DNA from: Cryptomeria japonica
Lineage: Eukaryota; Streptophyta; Pinopsida; Cupressales; Cupressaceae
Direction of reading: 5' to 3'
DNA: 64,000 nt
Assembly (NCBI RefSeq): GCF_030272615.1
Contig: NC_081409.1
Coordinates: 20,896,260 to 20,960,259, forward strand
The position numbers and the translations under genes are program-made. Below the pieces are notes generated by a model. The model saw only the letters and a program-made list of their open reading frames with translations, was not told the origin of the DNA and did not search any database. Position 1 is the stretch's first letter; each line of letters starts with the position of its first letter. This document shows, piece after piece, positions 37,501 to 47,845 of this stretch.

Positions 37501-37917
37501 TTTGGACTTCAAGAAATTTTATAGAGATGCATGTAAAATAGATATCTTGACAAAAGACATAGATAAAGAGATCGGCATAGCATAGAAGGAATAAATGATA
37601 TTGTTGACAACTTGATAGGTTCATCAGACTCAATATCAGTAATTGAATAGGAAATTGTAGGATTTGAAGCGAAAATAGAAAAAATTGAGAAAGACAAGGA
37701 AAGGACAAAGTATAAGGCAAAAGATCTTAAATACAAACAAAGTCTTAAACTGGATATCCTCATCTCTTTGAGAAAAGAGATTTATGAGGCTCTTGTTTCA
37801 GGACTTAAGACACCGAAAGAGAAAATGCACCTTCTCACCGATACAATTCAGAGAACTGAAGCAACACTGAAAGACAATGAGAGGTTCAACAATAGTCTGA
37901 ATGTTGCTTTAACATAA
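34533..37917 (+). pseudogene. Large second ORF of unknown function in LTR element
   Basis: An ATG at 34533 opens a frame of 222 codons. A frameshift near 35195 moves it into a frame that continues to about 37,585 with in-frame stops at 35732, 35927, 36401, 36566 and 37001; protein-like sequence goes on in another frame to 37917. The N-terminal 370 residues are globular and mixed hydrophobic (EFFWLDFIHKITKEVVRAVT; GTFRFGNLLVCLVLYITKEV). They resemble, by impression only, the 'putative plant transposon protein' domain. After that come basic Pro-rich stretches (KRKPSPTPSPTPRKTRQKK), acidic Thr/Glu-rich low complexity, and a helical C-terminus. It is not a polymerase, protease or integrase. It sits where pol would be, in the sense direction, so it may be a captured host gene or an accessory protein. 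Confidence 0.6.
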
Positions 37918-38189
37918 ATTTATATTTATCAGGTTGTAATAAATAGATTACAAGGATCTAGGTAGGAACCACACTCCATTGATAGTGAATGACAACCTTT
38001 GTCATTGATGCCAAAGGGGGAGTAGCAAAGATGAGAAAAATGAGATGTAAATGATTAGCAAGGACATCATCAGCTCAGGGGGAGCACACATTTTGATAAC
38101 ACATTTTTGACAGTTTTGGCAGATTCTTTTGGACAACATTTTTTTTGAACACCTTTTTGGATTTTTCTCATGAGTGTTGCCATCAATGC

Positions 38190-38202
38190 CAAAGGGGGAG
38201 AT
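38190..38202 (+). other. Polypurine tract of the copia-like element
   Basis: CCAAAGGGGGAGAT abuts the TGTTGG start of the 3' LTR, giving the plus-strand primer position. Confidence 0.85.
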
Positions 38203-38968
38203 TGTTGGCAAATGCACACTCCAATGAGAAATTGTAGGTGATTGAAGGTATTATCATTGATGGAAACCTTACAATCATATGATACCGGCAGGAACTGGCA
38301 CCAGTGGACTCTACACCGGCATACAGTTCACCGGCACCCTGGCCGACAAGATTTTATTTATTATAAAATGTAATTAATTGTAATATCTTTTTGTAAAGCC
38401 GACAAGGCATATTGTAATAAGGCTCATATATAAGTATGAGATCTTAGAGAACATTTTTAAGTAGGATATATGAGGCAGACATGGTTAGATTATTGATGCA
38501 AATATTAAGGCAAAATTTGGTATAAGGTTTCAGAAGTTGCATAGCTTAAACCGGTACTAGATCTGGCATAGCAGATGCCCTTTTGTAGCAGTACATGACA
38601 TTGGATTTGTATAATCCATTTTGTAAGTCAGTGAGGCTTCTCTTTTGTATGTAAGCAGCGAGCTTTAGGCAGTTGGCCTTCCTGCATGTGCAGGCCCCTA
38701 TTGTAACAGTAATATTCTCTTATTGGCCAGTAAACGAATATTGTGGGTCACAAATCCCACCAAGGTTTTTCCTACACTAGGTTTCCTCATTAAAATATTG
38801 TGTTATGGAGTGATTTCCATGTTGTTCTTATTGTTCTTATTTGCTGCATTAATTTTGGTTTACCGGTACACAGTTTTGGAATGCTTTTCATATAATAAGT
38901 TCAGAAAATTCATTAATCAATCAGATACTGATTCACCCCCCCTCTCAGTATCTTTGGGAATCCTAACA
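38203..38968 (+). repeat. 3' LTR of the copia-like element
   Basis: 766 bp, TGTTGGCAAATG...GGGAATCCTAACA, followed by the GGGGT target copy. It lacks about 23 bp found in the 5' LTR near 32390 and carries many substitutions (TTGGAAAATG against TTGGCAAATG at the start, for example). Confidence 0.92.
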
Positions 38969-38973
38969 GGGGT

Positions 38974-39700
38974 TGTGGAGAAAGAGGGTCAGACAAGAAT
39001 TAAGGACAAGGGGAAAGGATGTGCTTCAGAGAGCAATGAGTGTTCCTTATGGAAAGAAGATGAAAAAAAAATGATGTTGGAGTGTGCCTATAGAAAAATG
39101 GTGAGGCTATTGAGCTTTTTAAGAATAGATATGATGAAAAGTTTGGGGATATTAGCCTGAAAATGTAGAAAATTGAGACTTCTCTCAAGAAGATCATGGA
39201 ATAATAGTACGGCTATGCTGAGAGTGTCTGCTACCAATATGTCGACAATGGTGGATAGATTGGAGAAGATGCACAATGACAGGAACTTTATGGATCTAGA
39301 GATGGATGTTGGGGTCTCAAGCTCCAAGGATATCCCTTGCACTACAAGGAGGATGAGACAAAACACCAAGGCTGTGGAGGTACCTATGCCTCAGGATCTT
39401 CTCGACCTCAAGGAAACTAAAAAGACCACAATGATGTTGGAGAAAGAGGCTACAGATGGTCTTAATATTTTCATGTAACTGGTCATGGTTTTTTGTTGCT
39501 ATGTTCACCAACACCTTTCTAGTTTTTTGTTGTTCTTTCCTTTGGTTTTTGTGGCTCTGTTGTCGTTCTCTCTTACAGCATGTTTTGTTTCTTTGTTGTT
39601 AATCTTGGTCCAGTTACTTTAATGATCTATCCTTGGATTATGATGTAAGCGGTTTTGGGCCCCCTCAAAACCTATTTTTACTTAATCAAAAACATAAATC
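38974..39700 (+). pseudogene. 3' part of split ORF with LINE-like tail
   Basis: The frame interrupted at 32,258 resumes here (EKEGQTRIKDKGKGCASES) and decays through shifts and stops to about 39,478 (STMVDRLEKMHNDRNFMD in another frame). It is followed by a T-rich stretch and then GTTTTGGGCCCCCTCAAAAC with CTTAATCAAAAA. Plant L1-type LINEs often end in a similar GGGCCC...AAAACC sequence before an A-rich tail, which makes a truncated LINE plausible. I cannot name the protein. Confidence 0.4.
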
Positions 39701-40047
39701 TCTCTCCCCCTGGGATACACAACCAAATCAACAAAAATCTCAAAAATCTCTCTAAAACACAGACTACTCCAGCAAAGGAGCAGCACCAACACATCAATCT
39801 GGACAAAAGAGTAAATCTCTGAATTCCACCGGATCAATGTAACTCAATGCATCTAGTTCTCATCAGGAGAGGTGGAGACCTCTAACTTGTCTCTCAGATA
39901 CACAAATGTATCTAAAGGAAAAGGCTTAGTAAAAATATCAGCAAATTGTTCCTTTGTAGATACATATTCCAACTTCACTTTCTGTTCACCAACTTTCTCT
40001 CTCAAGTAATTGTATTTTATTGATATATGCTTAGTCTTTGAATCCAA
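39700..40047 (-). pseudogene. Copia RNase H C-terminal fragment
   Basis: Minus-strand frame 40047-39853 reads KTKHISIKYNYLREKVGE, then VKLEYVSTKEQFADIFTKP. This is the highly conserved end of Ty1/Copia RNase H (typically KTKHIDIRYHF...ADIFTKPL). The stop follows normally, and downstream on the minus strand a purine tract CCCAGGGGGAGAGAG near 39707 would precede the 3' LTR, which is missing. Upstream pol sequence is also gone. It is a short remnant of an autonomous copia element. Confidence 0.85.
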
Positions 40048-40049
40048 AC

Positions 40050-40645
40050 CCCCTTCTAGATTCTTCTAATCATTTCTAAATTAGCCTAACCCATCTCCTA
40101 AATATTGGCACATCCCTAAGCAAAGGGAAGTCACTTCTCAAACCCTCGAAGTCTTTGGAAACCAATAAAGGCTTTATGTCTTCAACAAGTTAACCTTGAA
40201 AGTCTTCCAAACCATTAATGGTTAACTCAACCCTCTTGCATGATTAGAGACTTTCTTTCTAACTCAACCTTCATCTAACTCAAGGGTCTCATCAAGAATT
40301 CATTGCTTTGACCATGGTTATTCCTTTAACCCTTACACAAGAGTTTATCCTTTGGACAAAAGATTTATCCAATGGATAATCTTAGCCTAACCTTAACCCT
40401 TACCTCCTAGGGTAACCATGAGGTCTTTTCAATCATTTAATGCTTCTTTCATCTCCTCTCAAGAAGTCTTTTGTTGACAATTGTCACTATTTCATTGGTG
40501 AGAATTCTAAACATGGATTGGTAAATTTCAATCCTGGCCCTCGATAAGATCATCCAATCTTGACCATCCATTTCCTTGTTTTTCCTATAAATAGAGCCCT
40601 CCTTCTCTCATTTTAACATCCAATTATTTAGTATCAAACTTATAG
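40050..40645. other. Spacer between copia remnant and DNA transposon
   Basis: C/T-rich, no ORF or repeat recognised. A TATAAATAG word lies near 40589 but no transcript can be tied to it. Confidence 0.4.
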
Positions 40646-40647
40646 AT

Positions 40648-40705
40648 GGGTATGTGCAGGATCATGGTGTGCCAAAACAGGCCCTTAAGTGGCAATGAAA
40701 TTTTA
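40648..40705 (+). repeat. Left terminal inverted repeat
   Basis: GTGCAGGATCATGGTGTGCC and the following AAAACAGGCCCTTAAGTGGC align with the right end read in reverse, with one ~9-bp gap and scattered mismatches. The end of the related copy at 62.1 kb (ATGCACGAAGTTGTGGTACC, then AAAAAGGTGCCACACTTC) also aligns. Confidence 0.5.
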
Positions 40706-40889
40706 GAAAATCAGAGTTATGCAACTTGACATGACAATTTGAATAAGTTGTGAGCATTATTTTTAAAATATGTAAGAAGAGAATATATAGAAAATTGAAT
40801 TTAGTTTCTAAGCTACTAGTTGTTTTTTGGAAAAAAAAAATCCTATTTGATGAAAATTTCAAATTTCAATGCAGTGGTACTAAAATTTT

Positions 40890-41170
40890 AGGAAAAAAAT
40901 AAGAAGTAGACGTATGTCTGACCACCCTAATCACAATCAAATCATAAATTTTTTTTATAATATTTATAATATAAGTATTAGACTCATGTCCGGATGTGAC
41001 ACATATTTTTTTTAATTTTTTATAAAGTAAATATTTATATATGAATTTTTTACTACAACTTTTCAGAAATTCAAAAACTCCTATGTCTGACCACCTTAAC
41101 TTGGTCAAAACCTTATGAAATTTAATTTTTTTTAATTTTTCCCTATAGTAGACGAAGCATAGGATGTGAT
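40890..41170. repeat. Two diverged ~195-bp repeats in left flank
   Basis: ATGTCTGACCACC(C/T)TAA occurs at about 40914 and 41083, each preceded or followed by related GTAGACG(A/T) and GGATGTGA words. It lies inside the left flank of the putative transposon. Confidence 0.45.
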
Positions 41171-41524
41171 TCATGTTTCGGATTCAAAAAATGTTATACT
41201 GTTTGAAAGTTATGAGTGTTTTTCAATCAGTATATCAATCAGGACTACTATCAGAATTCAATTAGAAAATAAATAATTATTATTTATTAAAGTCAAAATA
41301 AGACAAGCCTTATATTGTTGGAAAGATGGGAATGTCCTTAAAAAACCCTTTTTCGTTTTATCAATTTTGGCTACAAAAAAAGTCGTCAGCCACCAGTGTA
41401 AAGTCTGGAAAATCAAGGAATACTGAAAACCATGTTTTTTCAGTTGACTTTCCAGGCTTGTCACTTCCAAGCCAAATACCAAAGCATTCCCGAGCTGAAA
41501 TTTGAAATTTCAAAATTTGACTAC

Positions 41525-41545
41525 AAAAATCGGATATCTGATTTT
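41525..41545. repeat. GATATC-centred palindrome, copy 1
   Basis: AAATCGGATATCTGATTTT, nearly self-complementary. Related copies are at about 44122, 44217, 49980, 50083 and 50424. Subterminal repeats of this kind bind the transposase in CACTA-type elements, but no binding is shown here. Confidence 0.6.
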
Positions 41546-41636
41546 AATCAGTAAATTCTCTAACTAGATTTGCCCATAATTAATCTAATGTTTATTAATA
41601 TATTAATTTATAAATAAATTAGTATATGATATTAGT

Positions 41637-42139
<503 letters not shown>

Positions 42140-42140
<1 letters not shown>

Positions 42141-44033
42141 AAGACACCATAGGACCCAAAGCGACCCAATATGGTGTCAAAATGGGTCGTATGGTGTCCT
42201 AAGGGGTCATTAGGGTTCATATGGTGTCCATAGGCATCATATAGTGTCCTAGGACACCATATGATCCCTTAAGACACCAAATTGTGTCATTATGGGTCAT
42301 ATGTTGTTCTAAGGGGTTGTAAGACACAATATGGCCCCTTAGGACACAATATGACCCAAAACGACCCAATATGGTGTCATTAGGGGTCATATGGTGTCCT
42401 AAGGGGTCATATGATGTCTTAAAGGGGTCATATGACACAATATGGCCCACTAGGACACAATATGACCCATAACAACCAAATATGGTATCTTAAGGGGTCA
42501 TATGGTGTCCTAAGGGGTTGTAGGACACCATATGACCCCTATGGACACCATAGGACCCCTTACAACACCATATGGATACCATATGACCCCTTAAGATACC
42601 ATATGGACACCATAGGACCCCTTAAGACATGATATGGTGTCCTAAGGGGTCATATAGTGTCTTGGGACACCATATGACCCCTAATGACACCATATTTGGT
42701 CACTTTAGGTCATATTGTGTCCTAAGGGGTCGTAAGACATAATATGACCCCTTAAGACATAATTTGACCCAAAGCGACCCAATATGATGTCATTAGGGGT
42801 CATATGGTGTCCTAAGGGGTCATAAGGGTTCATGGGACACCATATGACCCCTAACAACACAATTTGGTGTCTTAAGTGATCCTATGGTGTCCATAGGGGT
42901 CATATGGTGTCTTGGAACACCATACGACCCGTTATGACACCATATTGGGTTGCTTTGGGTCATATAATGTGTCCTAAGGGGTCATATTATGTCCTACGAC
43001 CCCTTAGGACAACATATGACCCGTAATGACATAATTTGGTGTCTTAAGGGATCATATGGTGTCCCAAGACACCATATGACCCCTATGGACACCCTATGAC
43101 CCCTAACGACACCATAGGACCCCTTAAGACACCAAATCATGTCCTAAGGGGTCATATTGTGTCCTAACCATATGACCCCTATGGACACCCTATGACCCCT
43201 AACGACACCATAGGACCCCTTAAGACACCAAATCATGTCGTTAGGGGTTATATGGTGTCCTAAGGGGCTGTAGGACACAATATGACCCCTTAGGACACAA
43301 TATGACCCAAAGCGACCCAATATGGTTTCATTAGGGGTCATATGGTGTCCTAAGAGGTCATAAGGGTTCATGGGACACCATATAACCCCTAACGATACAA
43401 TTTGGTGTCTTAAGGGGTCCTATGGTGTCCATAGGGGTCATATGGTGTCCTACGACCCCTTAGGACACCATATGAGCCCTTAAGACACCAAATTGTGTTG
43501 TTATGGGTCATATGTTGTCCTAAGGGGTTGTAAGACACAATATGACCCAAAGCAACCCAATATCGTGTCATTAGGGGTCATATGGTGTCCTAAGAGGTCA
43601 TAAGGGTTCATGGGATACCATATGACCCCTTAGAACACCATATGACCCCTAACAACACAATTTGGTGTCTTAAGGGGTCCTATGGTGTCCATAGGGGTCA
43701 TATGGTGTCCTACGACCCCTTAGGATATCATATGACCCCTTAAGACACCATATTTGGTCGTTATGGGTCATATTGTGTCCTAGTGGATCATATTATGTCA
43801 TATAACCCCTTTAAGACATCATATGATCCCTTAAGACACCATATGAACCCTAATGACACCATATTGGGTCTCTTTGGGTCATATTGTGTCTTACGACCCC
43901 TTAGGACAACATATGACCCATAACGACACAATTTGGTGTCTTAAGGGGTCATATGGTGTCCCAGGACACCATATGACCCCTAACGACACCATATGGTGTC
44001 CTAAGGGGTCGTAGGACACCATATGACCCCTAA
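42140..44033. repeat. Hairpin-forming minisatellite array
   Basis: About 1.9 kb built almost wholly from one ~20-bp word in both orientations: GGGGTCATATGGTGTCCTAA and its reverse complement TTAGGACACCATATGACCCC, dozens of each, with variants. The central CATATG is itself palindromic. Adjacent opposite copies form perfect or near-perfect palindromes, for example GTGTCCTAGGACAC near 42245. It lies between a GA-rich tract and a CT tract. Confidence 0.95.
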
Positions 44034-44069
44034 TATATATATATATATATATCCCCTAATCTCTCTCTC

Positions 44070-44101
<32 letters not shown>
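44034..44101. repeat. (TA)n and (CT)n microsatellites
   Basis: ATATATATATATATATAT followed by CT repeats. The CT tract is the complement of the GA tract at 41,637, so the minisatellite is bracketed by inverted simple repeats. Confidence 0.95.
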
Positions 44102-44102
<1 letters not shown>

Positions 44103-44199
44103 AAAATATGACTAATAAAATCCAATATCGGATTTCTGCCATTGCCATTAATGTGGCAGTTCAGTAAATAAAAGGCGGCAATGGGAAATTTTTTGGGGA

Positions 44200-44240
44200 C
44201 CACAAATTTATACATTAAAATTGGATATCCGATTTTTGTA
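44200..44240. repeat. GATATC-centred palindrome, copies 2-3
   Basis: ATTGGATATCCGATTTTTG at 44219-44238, with a weaker copy (CAATATCGGATTTCTG) at 44123-44138. Same motif as at 41,525 and in the right flank at 50.0-50.4 kb. Confidence 0.6.
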
Positions 44241-44351
44241 CAAAAAAAAAGAAAAAGCCTTGTGGGCCATTTTGTGGATTCCAACGGCCCACAGTTTGCA
44301 TATTCTATTTTTTGTTGAGGGTCATGGGTTTTCAGATAGGTTGAGACAAAT

Positions 44352-45337
44352 TTGTGCTTTTGGGAGATTCTTAAAGTCAAAACTTACATTGTCAATCACG
44401 TAGGAGCATCTGTGTGGAGGGAAATTGGGAGTAGTAGTCGTCGGAAGTCTAAACACAAAATAAAACTTTCAAATGACCAAATTGAATTGTATAGAGAAAG
44501 AGATAAAGAATGTCATAGGAGGAGAAGACAAGGTATGTTAAATATTTCTAATGTTACTTCAAGTGAAGAGGAAATTGAATTTGAAAATGTGCCACAAGTT
44601 ATTGAAAATGAAAATGTAGATTTTGAAAGTGAAAATATTGAAAATTTTAAAAATGTTGAAAGTGATAATGAAAATGCTCAACATGTGGAAAATTTTGACA
44701 CAGGAGGTGAAAATGTGGAAAAATTTAACGTTGAAGGTGGAATTTCTCAACCAAGTGAACCATATGTAACACCTAATTATTACAAATCTTGAAGGCAAGA
44801 GGTCAACAAGAACCGTTCGGTTGTGGGCTACACAACTTTTCAACCAAAATTTTAGCAATAAGACATTGACCGAGCAATGCCAACTCTTTGTTCACTTGCT
44901 AAATATGATAAAGATGAGACCATTGCTAAACAAATTGAAGATTCGTATGAACAAGAAGATGGAGAGAAATTCTATTATTGCAAAAAATTTATTTGATGCT
45001 CTCAATTCTATTGGAAAGAATACCAAAGAAAGAGATAATAGAGTCACTCGAAGAGTGATTACAACCTCCTTAGTAAGCCATCAATTGAGGAAGGCTTGTC
45101 AAATGAGATAAACTTGAGTTGATTTTAACATAAACCATAAAAATTTGGATAGAGCACTTGCACAAAGACAAAGACTTGACGATCCACTTCAACAAGATAC
45201 ATGGGAATTTGGTGGGAGGCTTCCATGTGTTGATAGAAAGTTGACTGACAATGTGAAGGAGGAGATTCAACAATTTTTGCACTCTAATTCTAGAGTGTCA
45301 CCCAATGTAAAGGACATTTTAAAATTAAGAATCAGAA
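44352..45337 (+). pseudogene. Transposase-like gene, truncated and frameshifted
   Basis: Three frame blocks follow each other on the plus strand. The first has a basic N-terminal part (KHKIKLSNDQIELYRERDKE, HRRRRQ) and then an acidic Asn/Glu-rich linker, ending at 44792. The second (44821-45111) reads LFDALNSIGKNTKERDNRVT and SLVSHQLRKAC. The third (45145-45337) reads RALAQRQRLDDPLQQDTW and VKEEIQQFLHSNSRVSPNVK before running into satellite DNA at 45337. A helix-rich block followed by SRVSPNVKD resembles uncharacterised transposase-like proteins I recall from plants and invertebrates; this is memory only. No catalytic triad is visible, because the C-terminal half is missing. The convergent gene at 47,846-49,761 would be its partner. 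Confidence 0.4.
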
Positions 45338-47425
45338 ACCGAGACCCCGTAGGTTCAAACAGATCGTTCGCAGGTGCCACGGGTATGACCCCGAGCGTGT
45401 CGATCGAGTGGGGGGGAAAAATAGGAACATGCATAGAATAATAATGCCTAACTGGACATGTAGGAGCCGACGGTTCGTCATCACGACGAGCTGAACGAGA
45501 AATTGGCCACGCGACAACATTCAATTGAGTGAGACTGACGATTTTTTTGACAACCAAAAAATTGCTACCCTAATAAAATAGTAGGGAAACTTTAAAAACC
45601 GAGATAGGCTTTTGTAGGGACCCCTCTCATGGCCTCGTAGGTTTTAACAGATCATTCACAAGTGCCACAGATTCTGAGTTAGGGCCTGTCAAAGTTTGAC
45701 AATTTTGAGCACTTAGGGCACTCAAGGGACGACATCGGTAGGGTATGACCCCGAGTGTTCGATCGAGTGGGGGGGAAAACTAGGAGCATGTATAGGGTAA
45801 TAATGCCTAACTGGACATGTCAGAGCTGACGGTTCGTCATCATGATGAGATGAACGAGAAATTGGCCATGCGACAACATTCGATTGAGTGAGACTGACGA
45901 TTTTTTCACCAACCCAAAAATTGCTGCCATAATAAAATCATAAGGCAACTTGAAAAATAGAGATAGGCTTTTGTAGGGACCCCTCTTGTGGCCTCGTAGG
46001 TTTCTGAGTTAGGGCCCATCAAAGTTTGACAATTTTGAGCACTTAGGGCACTCAAGGGACGATGCCGGTAGGGTATGACCCTAAGCGTTCAATCAAGTGG
46101 GGGGGCAAAATAGGAGCATGCATAGGGTAATAATGCCTAACTGGACATGTCAGAGCTGACAGTTCATCATCGTGATGAGCTGAACAAGAAATTGGCCATG
46201 CGACAACATTCGATTGAGTGAGACTGACGATTTTTTTGCCAACTGAAAAATTGCTACCCTAATAAAACAGTAGGGCAACTTGAAAAACCGAGATAGGCTT
46301 TTGTAGGGACCCCTCTCATGACCTCGTAGGTTCAAATAGATCATTCACAAGTGCCACGGATTCTAAGTTAGGGCCCGTCAAATTTTAACAATTTTGAGCA
46401 CTTAGGGCGCTCAAGGGCCGACGTCGGTAGGGTATGACCCTAAGCGTTTGACTGAGTGGGGGGGGGGGGGGGGAAATAGGAGCATGCATAGAGTAATAAT
46501 ACCCAACTAGACATGTCGGAGCCAACGGTTCATCATCACAATGAGTTGAATGAGAAATTGGCCACGCGACAACATTCAATTGAGTGAGACTGATGATTTT
46601 TTCACCAACCGAAAAATTGCTGCTCTAATAAAACTATAGGGCAACTTGAAAAACTGAGATACATTTTGTAGGGACCCCTCTTGTGGCCCTGTAGGTTCAA
46701 ACGGATTGTTCGCAGGTGCCACGGATTCTAAGTTAGGGCCCATCAAAGTTTGACAATTTTGAGCACTTAGGGTGTTCAAGGGACGATGTCGGTAGGGTAT
46801 GACCCCGAGCGTTCGATCGAGTGGGGGGGCGGGGGGGGAGATAGGAGCATGCATAGGGTAATAATTCCTAACTGGACATGTCAGAACCGATAGTTCGTCA
46901 TCGCAACGAGCTGAATGATAAATTGGCCATGCGACAACATTCGATTGAGTGAGACTGATGATTTTTTCGCCAACCAAAAAATTGCTGCCCCAATAAAACC
47001 GTAGGGAAACTTAAAAAACCAAGATAGGATTTTGTAGGGACCCCTCTCATGGCCCCGTAGGTTCAAATGGATCATTTGCAAATGCCACGGATTCCAAGTT
47101 GGGGCCCATCAAAGTTTGACAATTTTGAGCACTTAGGGTGCTCAAGGGATGACGCTGGTAGGGTATGACCCCGAGCGTTTGACCAAGTGGGGCGGGGGGA
47201 AATAGGAGCATGCATCTAGGGTAATAATGCCTAACTGGACATGTCGGAGCTGACAGTTTGTCATCGTGATGAGATGAACGAGAAATTGGCCACGCGACAT
47301 CATTCGATTGAGTGAGACTAATGATTTTTTCGCCAACCGAAAAAATTGCTGCCCTAATAAAACCCTGAGCGTTCGATCGAGGTGGGGGGTAAAATAGGAC
47401 CATGCATAGGGTAATAATGAATTGT
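45337..47425. repeat. ~360-bp satellite array, about six units
   Basis: The word GGTATGACCCCGAGCG(T) or variants recurs at about 45381, 45742, 46072, 46428, 46795 and 47163, a spacing of roughly 330-370 bp. Each unit also carries a G-run (GTGGGGGGG), ATAGGAGCATGCATAGGGTA, CATGTCGGAGC, GGCCACGCGACAACATTCGA, TTGTAGGGACCCCTCT and TTTGACAATTTTGAGCACTT. The first and last units are partial. It is GC-richer than its surroundings. No coding function is apparent: frames exist on the minus strand but differ between units. Confidence 0.93.
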
Positions 47426-47585
47426 ATCAAGTATTGTTCATTAAATGAATTGTATCGTATTATTCATTAAATGAATTGTATTGTTCATGAATTGTATTGT
47501 TCATTAAATGAATTGTATTGTATTGTTGATTAAATGAATTGTATTGTTCATTAAATGAATTATATTGTTCATTAAATAACCATTA
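47426..47585. repeat. ~21-bp minisatellite
   Basis: Units of AATTGTATTGTTCATTAAATG with length variants, about seven copies, directly after the last satellite unit. Confidence 0.9.
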
Positions 47586-47845
47586 TTAACCATTGTTAAT
47601 TATTGGAATGAAGATTAAATATTTCCATGATAACACCACGCATAGATGAGCAACAATTTATATGATCGAATATCAACTTCTGTATATATAAAAATGTCAA
47701 ATGATTACAAATGTATGTCAATACACAAATATGGCATAAACACCAACTAAAACAAAATGTATTTCTAAATACGTGAATGTATGTCCATATACAAAATATA
47801 CATGCCAACTAGACATGTAAGAATCCCAAAACTATCTATAACATC

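Larger units (their letters stand above)
32254..38973 (+). mobile_element. Non-autonomous LTR retrotransposon with extra ORF
   Basis: The element proper is 32259-38968 (6.71 kb), flanked by the duplication GGGGT (32254-32258 and 38969-38973). Order: 5' LTR, primer site for initiator tRNA-Met, gag frame with four zinc knuckles, about 300 bp of spacer, a large second ORF (34533-37917), polypurine tract, 3' LTR. No protease, integrase, reverse transcriptase or RNase H is recognisable. LTR divergence is several per cent plus indels, much more than in the Ty3-like element, and both ORFs are broken. The LTR style and primer site fit Ty1/Copia, but without pol that cannot be proven. Confidence 0.88.

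Noticed and set aside
45267..47430. Series of 60-133 codon minus-strand frames
   Set aside because: They repeat with the ~360-bp satellite unit and change frame from unit to unit, so there is no evidence of a protein.
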